A stretch of 64,000 nt of DNA from contig BSYQ01000003.1 of the NCBI GenBank assembly GCA_030272585.1, positions 2,728,001-2,792,000 on the forward strand, in the 5' to 3' direction. Every line of letters starts with the position of its first letter. Within the stretch, counting starts at the first letter, position 1. Shown piece by piece: positions 1 through 10,526 of this stretch. The DNA comes from Bryopsis sp. KO-2023. Lineage: Eukaryota; Chlorophyta; Ulvophyceae; Bryopsidales; Bryopsidaceae. Position numbers and translations under genes: made by a program. Below the pieces are notes generated by a model. The model did not search any database. It was given only the letters and a program-made list of their open reading frames with translations, and was not told the origin of the DNA.

Positions 1-143
1 AACCCGTGAAACAACATGTTCATGTCACTTCAGTTCCTCCGTCTCCAAAGATCAACCCCTCAACTTCAATTCAATCAACAATAGCGACACAGTTCTTGAA
101 ACGGAGCGAGCAGTTTTCGATGGAATTCCTCAGTCGGGAAGAG

Positions 144-408
144 ATGGTTGCACAAGGGCAATTGGTTCTCCTGTTGGTCCTGGCAGCTTTCTTTGTTACG
201 AAATCGGAAGATCTCGGTAAGCCCAAGCGAGAGGGTTCATTCAGTCCGTGGTTGAAATATATATCCCCCCCCCAAGACGCATCCTTATAATCACTCAGGG
301 AAGGGATACGTATCCGTAGGAGACTGCTACAAACGTTGTTCATGCAACGATGGGCGGGATTATGTGGATATGTGTTTCCTGTGTTCACTCTGCATCAACT
401 TCAAGTAG
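144..408 (+). CDS. Small cysteine-rich secreted peptide (hypothetical, two exons)
   Basis: Not recognised. Exons 144-216 and 320-408 join in phase across a 103-base GT-AG intron and give 53 residues. Residues 1 to about 20 form a hydrophobic signal-like segment (LVLLLVLAAFFV). The remaining 30 or so residues hold six cysteines spaced C-X3-C-X-C-X9-C-X2-C-X2-C, a pattern typical of small secreted disulfide-bonded peptides. ATG codons at 6 and 120 are in the same frame; 144 was chosen because it puts the hydrophobic run at the N-terminus. An alternative donor at 405 (GTAGAA) would remove the stop and join in phase to 544-585, adding a CTC-type pair of cysteines (NCTC). The string caacttcaagtagaaa at the stop is repeated about 45 bases downstream. 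Function unknown; the splice model is inferred. Confidence 0.35.
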
Positions 409-2955
409 AAATCAGTGTTTGTAGATACGGACCGGTGTAATACAACTTCAAGTAGAAAAAGTTTTTCGCTCCATAATCATTGTTTTGCGAAATTCCTATG
501 TTCCAGTTGTGTTCAACACTGATCAAGGAAGCAATTTCTGCAGGAATTGCACATGCGGAGTCATTGGTCGCCGCCCCCCAGCCAGGTGAGGACCAGTGAG
601 CCCTGTCTTTACGGGGTCAGCGTCGAAACTCGCTGCAAGAGTGTTTTAGCGTGTTAATGTAAAGGCATGTTCGGCCGCCATCTTCAGGAGCTGATTGTCT
701 GGATGCGGCTGGCCTGGGGGTGCGATCGCTTCTGGGGAAAAGGAAGAAACGTCGCAGGAGGCGCTCAAGGAAACCAAGAATTGCTTTAAAGAACAAAAAT
801 TCGTCGGTCAGCGAAGATGGAGGTAAACGAAGACGATACCTTGAACATCGTCTGATATTGCGTCAACGGCTCGATTCCATCCAATTTTCCCTGAAAACGA
901 GTGCTATGGTCAAAACCACAACAATGCAGGTCCTTGTGCCTCTGATAAACTGATTGTGTCTGCCTGCCTGCATCAGCTACAATCACTGTTCAGAACAACA
1001 GCCTTCTGAGATCCAGAGATGAGCCAGTCTCCAATGTTTTCAATTCAAGCCCTCTGATCAACAACATTGCTGATGTGAATTTCAATGTCAGTGGAGATGG
1101 CAATCGTATTGACACCAGCAGTAAGTTTAAGAGTTGGTCAACCCACTTGTGTGCATATGTGTCAAGACTAGGGGTAATACTGAATAGAGGTTGAGTTGTC
1201 AATGAATTATGTGTCTGAACATTCAGCCCTGAGTGTGTGCAATGAGGTTGCGTTGAGATTTTTTGTAAGGCCCTCATGCCAGTGTGAAACATGTTGCGTA
1301 CCGAGCACGGCGATCAGGCTCTTTCACACAATGTGGTTAAATTGACTTCCTTCTGAAATTGAGCCTCGTTGGCAGGAAAAAGTTGTGGTATTTTCTGCTG
1401 ATTGGTTGATGATTTTTCAATGCAGATCGTTAGCTCTTTCACCGCTTGGAGAATTTGTCTTGAGGAATGTTCTTTGATGGAGCTGGTTGTGAAAGGTCAA
1501 AAGTTCCAGAGAAGCTGCCATAACGACTGATATTGTGCATGTGTCAAGTTTTATTTATCTATTATATGATTTGATTCCATCTGCTTTCAACTAGAAACAC
1601 AGTCCGATCGCACAATAATGGCTATAATTCAATTTTTGTATGGCTCGATCGTGTAGTAGGTGGTTCACAGTTGTCAGAATCATTGTATCGTGGTCCCTTG
1701 TAATAATGCACATTGGGAAATTTTCACCTCCCCATTCTAAGACTTGGACAAACAGCATCAACCAACTACTTAGACAAATATGGGGGGTTACGAATTTGTG
1801 GAAAGTAACAGTTGTGATGAAGATTTATCAGAAAAAAAGAGATTTATCATATTCTCTAACTATTCTTTCCCTCCCAACGTCCTCTTCCTCCCCACCCACA
1901 GCCAATCACATGCTATATATTTTGGATGTCCCCCTCACTCAAAGAATCTTAACCCCACCATGAACACCATCACATTAATCTGCATCCATTTCATTACACT
2001 CATGAAAGACAGGTATCTTTGCTCTCATCCATTTCATTACACTCATCAAAGACATGGTACACACCCCCTGCTGCAGGAGCTCCAGATTACATTCATGCCG
2101 ACCGATCCACCCATCACCGAATAAGAAGGTACTGAAACCATGGTCACTTGAAATCCCTGTTTTTTTTGTTTTGCTTTTTTCAAAACTCTCCACCCCTAAT
2201 AATTTTAGTCAACCAGGCACCCACAGCAATCGGAAAGGACCTAAGCATCTCAGCCTCGTTTTCAGATGCTGTGTCAAATAATCCTAATCCTGGTGAAGGA
2301 CCTAAACCCTCTCATTCTTTACACTTTTGGAGTCAAAACTCCATAGTCAAAATTGACAGGAGCATTCACCCCTGTCAGAAACACCCTCCCCTAACAAAAA
2401 AAAAAAATAGTAAAGTTTCTTCTCAGAGGTCTAATCACCTCTTCACTTTCAAAATCCCTAAATTACACGAATTCCTAATTTCTTCTCATGACGTTTTTTG
2501 AAAAGGTCACTCTAACGTGACCTTTTCATTTTTTTTTTCCCACTCCACACTTGACTGTGTGGAGTGTTCATGCTCCCGGCCGCAGACGCAGAGCTGCAAC
2601 CGTCAGGAGCACAGCAGCCCCCCAGAGGTTCCACCTAATTTTTTGAGAAAACCACAGCAATTTTCATGTGGCTTAACCAATGGATTCACATGGAATTTTC
2701 AGTGGGCAACATCCATACCCAGTTTTCAACATCAACACCACCGTTTTCATTGAAAACAGTACAATAAAATATCATTGAAATCCCATTCCTGAAAAAATCA
2801 AACCACAATATCATCTCCGATTGTTCCAGTTCATCAACAATATCCGATTTTGTTTTTATAGACTGATTGTGTCAGCGGTCCAGTCAGCTTCACGAACTGT
2901 GACTAAGAATGAGGTACTTGTTATCATTGCCAAGGAAGAAGACGCCCAAGTTTGA
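409..2955 (+). other. Unresolved region with exon-like pieces
   Basis: No complete gene could be built. Exon-like open stretches with plausible splice borders are seen at 544-585 (Cys-containing), 994-1120 (acceptor at 993, GTAAGT donor at 1121, Asn/Ser-rich product), about 2209-2290 and 2862-2955 (acceptor at 2861; 30 codons beginning LIVSAVQSASR and ending in TGA). Three places (about 685, 952 and 2862) share the string ctgattgt followed by related sequence, as if a small exon had been duplicated. From about 1700 to 2850 the + strand is rich in C and A, the opposite of the other + strand genes, so part of the region may be transcribed from the minus strand. It may be a decayed gene. Confidence 0.2.
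2328..2566. repeat. Cluster of six short perfect hairpins
   Basis: Six perfect inverted repeats follow one another: 2328-2343 (6-bp stem, 4-base loop), 2354-2377 (7 bp, 10-base loop), 2425-2442 (6 bp, 6-base loop), 2460-2481 (6 bp, 10-base loop), 2500-2527 (11 bp, loop tctaac) and 2541-2566 (10 bp, loop ttgact). The stems differ in sequence, so this is not one repeated element. The last two are separated by a 13-base T-rich spacer. No coding frame explains them; an RNA-processing or transposon-related role is possible but unproven. Confidence 0.55.
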
Positions 2956-4219
2956 ACCACGCAGCTCACCGACGGTTACGACGGGGTGCGTTGACTCCGA
3001 CCCGCACGCTTCCTTCCGACACCTGGGCATCAGACGGCTCTGCACGAGCCGACGTCCGGGAGTCGCTGCTACCTTCGTCGTCCCCAGGTGCCAATTCTTC
3101 GACGACGCGTGGGGCTGCGAACGCCAGAAACCGACTCAAACTATATCAAAGCTGCCTCCCAGGATATATTTTTACTCCAAGGTAAAGCATGCTCACAACC
3201 GGGGTTCACTGATTGGAAGTCCCGACGTACCAACTTGGGGTTGAAGCACGGACGTGGGAGACTCAGGTGTCGTCTCGTCGTGCGGTGCGTCGTGAGCGGT
3301 AAGCTTGGCTGCGACAGGATGCACAAACGGATTATCAAACACTCTCCCAACGATGCTCCGCAGGATTCTATTTTTCTATAGACGTCTTTCGAGTCGTTCC
3401 CTAGTGCACTTGCAGAAGTCCCAGGTAACACTTTCGTGAGTGCAGGAATCAAAACAGAGAACACAAAACAGGAACTGAAGGCAGTCCCTCCGAGTCAGAA
3501 AAAGAATGCCAGAAGAGCGAGCTCGCTCTCGGACAATTTGCTCACTTCTGAATGCCCTAGCACGCTCTCTGGAGGGGGACCCTGGGGAGGGAGGGGTCTG
3601 TGCTCTGAGGACAGTACCAGAGCGTCTCCCAGTGAGTTGGGCAGGAACGGTCAATGGAGGAAGGCCCATCCTTACACCAAGCTGACGGTGGTTGAGAAAT
3701 GTCTTGGCTGCGTACTGCGTGGGCAAATACGAAACAAGTCAGGCTGACCCCCTATAAAAGCCAATCGAACAAGAAGTCTTCCCGCTCCGAAGGATGGTGA
3801 AACTATTGCCACGTTCTCAGTGCTAACCTCACACGGACAACCTACGAGATGATGAGAAAAAAAGGAGACTCAACAGGAAGTCTGGTCCAACCTTGAGAGC
3901 CCGATTCACCAGTGCTTTGTAGCACAACGAAAACTGTTTCCTTTTTTTGTGTTGAAAGTTGCGGTTGAAACTTGATAGCCAGAACTCTGTTCGCGATAGA
4001 TGTCGCAACGATACTGCAGACAAGGAGTTTAAATAGGCCCAAGGATGCCTCCGTAGCAACTGCCTCGGACATGGTGTGGCACTGCCCGACGCCAGAAATT
4101 GCCACCTCGTCTAAATGCCAGCCGACTCGGATCCACAACATTCGCTTTACTGGGGAGGTACACCACCAACATTCAGCCACCTGAATTTCCTGTTCATTCA
4201 GCAAACACACAGGAAGAAG
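2956..4219. other. No gene recognised
   Basis: Overlapping open frames occur on both strands, for example a + frame ending at a GTAAAG donor-like site near 3181 and a 3436-3747 + frame opposed by an equally long minus frame. None shows a recognisable domain or a consistent splice model. I see nothing further that I can support. Confidence 0.3.
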
Positions 4220-4276
4220 CATGTTGCGAAGGGCTAATCCACCCTGGTTGCAACCACATTAAATGTCGCAGCCATG
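4220..4276 (-). mobile_element. Remnant of a LINE-B 3' end
   Basis: Read on the minus strand, this stretch matches the last bases of LINE-B (as at 27302-27357) with several substitutions. It keeps the terminal hairpin arms gttgc/gcaac and aggg/ccct. No tandem tail or target duplication is visible. It shows that this LINE family also reached DNA outside the array. Confidence 0.6.
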
Positions 4277-4920
4277 AATAAAAACTCACCTCCCCTCATG
4301 CCGCTGGTATTCCAGAAAGGTCGCAACACATAAACCCAGAACGTGTTGAAAGCACTGTCCGCCTGGTGGCTAGCACACCACCAGCATTGAATTTCCTTCC
4401 CGCGAAAAAAGGACAGGGCAGGCACAGTTCCACTTTTCATTCGTTTTGGTGACAGCAACATGATGGTGGATTAGTAGGTTCTGTTGAATGCGGCAGACGT
4501 GATATAGACGGCGCTCGTGACGTGTGGGGTGGCTTTTTCAGTCTTGCCCACTTTCTCAAACCGCCATTGTAAGAACCCTGAACCAAACGCGGCCGCTGCT
4601 TCACTCTGGTAGGGCTCCACACGTTACACTCGGCAAGCGCGACTTCCTCTTAGCCTTATATCCGTTCTGAAACTGGTGCGATTGACTGCATATGCTATGG
4701 TTTTCTTTCGGGAAGACTGCGTGCGGAAATGGCGTTACTTCGAACAAAAACCTGTGGAAGAGGAGTCGTTGAGATCTTCCCTTTCTGTTTTCCACTGGCT
4801 CCGCACTAGCAACAACTTGCTGTCATCGAGCAGTTACATTTTCATTCCCCTCCCCCGACCTCAGTCTTTTCTTCTGTTGTGTGTGCGTGAAGGTCCTTCT
4901 TTTTCCGTTCAGAGACGAAA
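4277..4920. other. Intergenic, upstream of the BTB/KCTD gene
   Basis: No coding or RNA feature was recognised. Pyrimidine-rich sequence at about 4835-4915 precedes the start codon at 4921 and may be the promoter or 5' UTR of the next gene. Confidence 0.3.
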
Positions 4921-6441
4921 ATGTCACAGACCGACCGTTTCCGCAATCTCGTCAATGACCTGACCTCAGAGTTCAGCTTAAAGAAGAAGATTCTCGAGGA
5001 GCAAGAAGAGAGGATCTTGCAAGAGAAAACCAAACTCCTCGAGGAGAAGGACACTATGTCCAAAGTTCGAGTGTCTGATGGGGACGTCGTGCACTTGAAC
5101 GTCGGAGGCCGCATCTTTACGACGAAACGAGGGAGTCTGAGACTGGTGAACGCCGAGGCCGCGTCTTTGTTGTTGTTGCTGTTTTTGTGGGGATCCGTCG
5201 ACGGCAAATCATGCGACGTCCATCAAACATGGACGGAAAGAGGGATTCATTTTGTGCCAATGTGAATCCAGTGCAACAGCACCATTGCTTTCGATTGAAA
5301 CTCCATAGAGTCATTTTGCTGGATCCCCCCCCCCCTCCCCCCCCCCCATTGTTTGCTTCCTGGGCTTGTATTTCAAATCATAAGTGGCCAATTAGCTCAA
5401 ATACTTCACCAAACTTGGAGTGGATTTGAAAATTTCCACCGAGTCTCTGCTATATGTGGTGGGTGTTTCTTTTCTTTGTATCAATCACTCGTATTTGAAA
5501 CTTGGTAGGTGGAAGGCAGTGTCCTGGAGTTGATGTTCAGTGGACGCTGGGAGGATAGGGTGGATCGAGACAAGGACGGGAACGTGTTCATGGATTTGAA
5601 CCCTGATTTGTTCGACCACGTTCTCAGATTTCTGTCATTGATGCACACCTATGGCACATCTGCCCGTCACATGACCCTCCAGCCTATCGCCAAACATTTG
5701 GAGGACGAACTGAGGCTGATGCTGGACCATTTGGGATTGATGGAGCTTCTTGCCCCCGAAATTCCCTTCAAGTAATTGCTTCTTTGCACCCGTGCAGAAA
5801 TAAACGAGAAATATTACGGACAACCACATCGTTGTGCATACAATATCTAGCCCTGATAGTTGTTGCCCCCCCCCCCCCCCCCCCCCACAATTGCATTTCT
5901 TTGTTGAAGGAAACTGAAAAGATTCTCTGTGGTGTGTGTCAACAGATTCAGTCCTGTGCTGAAAAGCCCGAATGTAACCTTGACTGAGAACCTGACCATG
6001 TGCCATGCGGATTCCTCCCGAGGTGCCGTCAGGCATTATGTTTTGAGCGATTACATCTACAGTGGGGGTGTCTATTCTTTGTCTGTTGCGGTGGATCATT
6101 TGGAGGATTGGATGATGGTGGGGATCGTAATGGAAGACTCCCTGACTGACATCGAGCACGATCCATGCGCTCGACCTGGATCCTATGGCTGGGGATCCGA
6201 CGGACAGGTGTTTGTGGACGGTGCGGAATCCAGGAGAGTGGGATATCCTGGACGCACAATCAGCGAAGGGGACGAGTTTCAAATAATTTTGGATTGTCGA
6301 TACAAGCACCTGATGCTGAAGTATCCAATGGGTGACACAGTGTTGGAATACAAGATCCCTGGGATCCCCTTGGCCAAGTGGCGATTCATGGTCTGCACCT
6401 ACTACGGCTCCAGCATTGTGCAAGTCACAGGCTGCCGGTAG
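4921..6441 (+). CDS. BTB/POZ (KCTD-type T1) protein with C-terminal SPRY-like domain
   Basis: Three exons, 4921-5145, 5509-5771 and 5946-6441, join in phase (0, then 2) and give 327 residues. Residues about 10-47 are charged and likely coiled coil. A T1/BTB domain runs from about residue 50 to 140: VVHLNVGGRIFTTKR, then LMFSGRW, then DGNVFMDLNPDLFDHVLRFL, the signature of KCTD and potassium-channel tetramerisation domains. There is no channel pore. The C-terminal half (about residues 165-327) contains SYGWGSDG and GDEFQIILDCRYKHL, resembling a SPRY-type beta-sandwich. KCTD proteins often act as oligomeric adaptors for CUL3 ubiquitin ligases; that role is inferred here. Both introns contain long C tracts. 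The start is the first ATG of the coiled-coil segment. Confidence 0.8.
5325..5347. repeat. Poly-C tract in intron 1 of the BTB/KCTD gene
   Basis: Eleven C, one T, eleven C. It lies on the transcribed-sense strand within the intron 5146-5508. Confidence 0.9.
5866..5886. repeat. Poly-C tract in intron 2 of the BTB/KCTD gene
   Basis: An uninterrupted run of 21 C within the intron 5772-5945, on the sense strand. Shorter C runs occur in the intron of the first peptide model (about 268-277), and G or C runs occur elsewhere (about 7056, 20927, 22084). Confidence 0.9.
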
Positions 6442-8046
6442 AAGTGGGGAAAAAACGCGTGTGTTCCCAGAACTTTGGGAATGGGGTGGCTCTGTGTGGA
6501 AAGGAACCAATTTTTTTTTTTTTTTAAATCGGAGGTTGGAGTTGCTGGATGGATTCTTATTTTGGAGAAGTCGTTACTCTTTTCATTGAATTCAAAGCGT
6601 TGGGTGCACCCAACGGATGGCAGACAAGGGGAGGTATTGTGGCGGAGGGCAATTCAGAAAGGGGAGAGAGTGCTGGTGAATGTTGTTGAAAAGTTGAGAA
6701 AAGGGGCTGCCGCATCCATGATTGTGGTAACGAGCAGTGACAGCTCGTGAATGTGCTTTCGATGGGTGACATTTGGAATCGCTGTTTGGAGGGAAAGTGA
6801 GAATTGAAGGCTTCTTGAAGGGAGATAGAATTGACATATTCAAAATTGATTGTAGGCTTTTGGGGGATTTCGTTGTTTACTCTCTGGAAAATTTCTGTGT
6901 ATGTTGGGATATTTTTTTTGGAAGGGGGGAGGGAGGGTGCTTTTGAAAGAAACGACAATTACAGTGGAAGAACACTAGGGGTGAGATTTGTGGAATAAGA
7001 TAACTAGGTAGGAAGGCCTTTCAAGTGACTTTGGCAGGGGACTTCTGGGGAAGGGGGGGGGGGGGAATAGCAGCAAAAAAAAAAATGAAAGTAATCTATT
7101 TTGGAGTTTACAACATTTGACCTCTGAAGCAGTGGATTGGTTCAGGTTCTCAATGGTGTTGAATATGATTCTAAAAGAAAAGAAAAACACAAAAAATAGG
7201 TGATTGCTCAATTCCAAGCTGAATTTGTTGTGGGATTGGAGAAATGAAAACTCCAGTCGTTGGCCTCCAACTGTAAAGTTTGCAGGAAGCAAGCAAACAG
7301 AGGATATTGGGTGGAGGAGGAGGCAGGACTGATTTTTGTTATGGCATTTGTATATTGTGGGTTGGATAGTCGATTGGGAAGTTTCAAGCTCTTTTGCTTT
7401 GTTTTTCCAGTTGGTATTTTCAGAGCTCACATCGAGCAGTGGCCTCAGCCGGTACTTGCTTGATGAATTGTGTCTTGGCTCCTGGTTGAGGGTATGAAGG
7501 AAGGATTTGGGATGTGGGGGCCCCTCAACATCACCAATCGAGGCAACCTTTATATTTTCAGGCAAGGGGGGCAGAGTTGGAACAGAAAGAAGAGTCCAGG
7601 ATAGGATAGCTGGGACTCTTCAAATTTTGACGAAGGGATCTTGAGCGCTGGCTGGCTTGGGTGCTTATCCTTTGAGATGCTGTAAGTGCATGATTTTCTA
7701 GACTGGAGTCGCACACCAACAAACTTTCACCATTGCCTACAAACCACCTCAGAAACCACATCTGTATCGGCCTTTGCAAGAAACACTGTCTAGCCTGACC
7801 CCACTGAATGTGTGTGTGTTCTGTATTGGTGGTGCAGCCGCATGGTGCTGTTCAGTCCCAGGGTATTTCCTCAGTCGCGTGTAAGCAATAACTCCCACCT
7901 CGGCCTCAACGAGGAGAGGAGCATACCATCAACTGTCAATACTCACTCCTGGTCTGACACCTGTGACATTAACACACCTATCACATTTTCTGTAGTGTGT
8001 CGTACTTTTGGTTTGTCTCCATTTGTTGGCACCAGTGTGATTCCCA
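6442..8046. other. Intergenic, no gene recognised
   Basis: G/T-rich sequence between two + strand genes. It contains a G run near 7056-7068 and no open frame with a recognisable domain. It probably holds the 3' UTR of the BTB gene and the promoter of SRP9. Confidence 0.4.
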
Positions 8047-8966
8047 ATGAACTGTGAAGGATCGACCGAAATGCACATACGCAGCTGGGAGGAGTTCGAA
8101 CGACAAGGGGAGGCTGTCTTCAGGGCAGACCCAGTCGGCACGCGGTTCATAATCAAGTACAAACACAGTGCCGGCGCTCTGACCGTGAAAATCACTGACG
8201 ACCGAGTGGTAAGTCGTCCTTTCTCTTTGTTGTTTTTCCTCCTTTCATGAACGGGAATCTTCACCTCCTTTTACGTTTGGGACCTGCGACCTCGATTGTC
8301 TGAAAACGGAAAAGCATTTTTTGTCCAGACTCATGCAGCACTTGTTTTTTTTTTCAAGCATTCTTTGAGTGAAAAAGGATTTCTTTCTCCTCTTCAATTT
8401 CTTGGAAAGAAATTTTATCTGTTGCATTTTTGGTGGTGGTGGTGATGGTTGGGGGGAATTATTGCAGTGCTTGGTGTACAACACGGATCAAGAATCAGAT
8501 CTGGAAAGAGTTGAGAAGTTCAATTTGAGAATGATGGCGATGATGGCCATGGGAGTGGATGCTGCAGGTAGGATAAAACCTCTTCGAAAAATTGGTAACG
8601 CTAGAAAGAAAAACAAAAACACTTTTCTGTTGGATGTGGTTTGGTCAAAGTTGAGAAAGAAAAACAAAAATACTTTTCTGTTGGATGTGGTTTGGTCAAA
8701 GTTGAGAATCCATCCAAAGTTCGGAACAAAAATGGAATGGCGAGGTGTTGTTTATTTTTGTTTTTTTATAAGGTGGAATATTTGAAGAATCGATGTGTTG
8801 AGTTGCAGTAAAGAGTTGCTTCTTTAAGATTCCAGGTTGCCTGATGTCTAGTGTGTGCAACTGAAAAATCCTTTTTTTAGATGTGGAGACCGAGGGTGAA
8901 GTCGCTGTGAAAGCCAAGTCAAAAAAATCACAGCAACCAAAACAAAAGCAACGACGAAAGACATGA
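8047..8966 (+). CDS. SRP9: Signal recognition particle 9-kDa subunit homologue
   Basis: Exons 8047-8208, 8468-8567 and 8881-8966 join in phase (0, then 1) to give 115 residues. The core matches SRP9: RSWEEFERQGEAVFRADP at the start, then KYKHSAGALTVKITDDRV, then CLVYNTDQESDLERVEKF. SRP9 pairs with SRP14 on the Alu domain of SRP RNA and is needed for elongation arrest during secretory protein targeting, in the cytosol. Animal SRP9 is about 86 residues. This one adds a short N-terminal extension (a second ATG at 8071 would start right at the core) and a basic tail of about 20 residues rich in K, Q and R, which may contact RNA. Intron 2 carries a 51-base tandem duplication. Confidence 0.9.
8604..8705. 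repeat. 51-base tandem duplication in SRP9 intron 2
   Basis: Two copies, 8604-8654 and 8655-8705, differ at one position (cacttttc versus tacttttc). Confidence 0.9.
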
Positions 8967-10526
8967 TGGGAGTTACATGGGGCCAGAGTCTTGCCCATCC
9001 TTGAAATATCAGCAGGAGTGATGTTTTCTTTCCTCCTCGTTTTTTTTTTCTTTGCAGCTGTGCTTGGTAATATGATGGATGGTTGGGTGGTTTATTCTGT
9101 TTTTGTATGATCTCTGGAGGGGAGACGGACCCTGTGGACTGAAATGGTGCCTGTGTTGGCAGTCGACCTGTCAATCCTTGTTTTACTGGAGGAAAGGCTG
9201 GCACTGCAACCAGGCAGACCGCTTCCCAAGCAAAATATTCTAGCCAGTTTGTGACTGTGGTGGCTTCTCATGGAATGGAATCAACACCCACATGCACAAC
9301 GCAACAAACGATTTGCAAGACACTTCACGCCCTGTTGGGTACTCTTCCTTCTGCAGGGGTGTATTCAGTCCTGCACTGGTCAGCTAATGAACCGAGACGA
9401 AGTGCACCTGCCCCTACTTGTCAAAGCTTCCCAAAAAATTGTCAAGATTCCCCAATCTTGTGGTCAACATCATATGGTAAAGAATCTGGGCAAATCTGGG
9501 CGATGCTGGACTTACTGCATTTTGGTCCAGGAATTTGCCAACAAGGATTCGGTGTGATCGGTTGCACGGAAGCTGTGTGGATCCTGTGTTTTCTGTACTC
9601 ATTGACTCACACTCTCACGGGAAGAAGTGCGACAACATTTCCCCAAGAATACGTATCACGGCGCAGGAACTTCCGTCCCAACAAACACGGGAAGAACACA
9701 AGCCAGTATGTGTTCGGCACAGAACGTTCGTATTGAGGGGCAGAGCAAGTGCAGCCCCAATAAATACCAAGCCGTGGATCAAGTATTCGAGTTTGTTCTG
9801 GAGGCCGTGTCGGCTTGAGAACAGCTTTTTCCACTTCTCTTGAATAAGCCAAAGCAACAGCGCACTCTGTCGCCCCTCGTCGGTTTGTCCAGTGTGGGTT
9901 TCCGCTAATGTTCCACAGGGTGTAGAACGCCAGGTGTCTCCCTGTTTCTCGTCAGCTGTACAATCGCCCTCCTCCACCTTGTACGATTGTGCGTTGCCTT
10001 GCGGGTGGGGAAGTGCATTCTGATATCGTGAAGGGCGGAAATTTGTCAAAAGGGAAAAAAAAAGTCTCGACTTTGAGACAGGGCACGTTTTTCCGAATTA
10101 CTCACGGGAAATTGCCAACACAGTTCCTGAGCCTTCGTGACGTTAGCGCGCGCGACGCTGCTTTTCGCGTGGGAGGAAAAAGAGTGTTTGTGCGCCTGTC
10201 GTTTTAGCGAAACTGTTTTGATCCGAGCTACAGTTGGCCCTGCTGGATTATTTTGTTCGCACGTTTTCGCTTGGTGGTGCTTGGAGGAGTCTCGACCCTG
10301 CTCTTGCTCCTCCCAATATTCTTTTTCCTCAAGAACACTTTGAACACAAAAAAAACAAAAAAACAGGGCAGCGATTTGATCGTGTGGGGAGACTTTTTTT
10401 CTGAATAAAAAAAACGCCTCCGGGCGGTTGCAGCTGGTGGACTTGAGTGGAAAAGTCTCGAGTGTTTCTTTTTTTTAATTTTTGGGGGCTTTGCTGGAGT
10501 CTGGAGTACGGCACTTGAGTTAGCTC
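8967..10526. other. Unassigned; open frames on both strands
   Basis: From about 9140 to 9740 the + strand has a long open frame ending at 9736. Minus frames at 9607-9852 and 9615-10049 are also open, the latter with a hydrophobic stretch. The + strand is C/A-rich at 9240-9960, which in this window tends to mark minus-strand transcription, so a short minus-strand gene is possible. No domain was recognised and no splice model was decisive. 10050-10526 is the flank of the kinase gene, with an in-frame TAG at 10521-10523, one codon upstream of the start codon. Confidence 0.3.
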
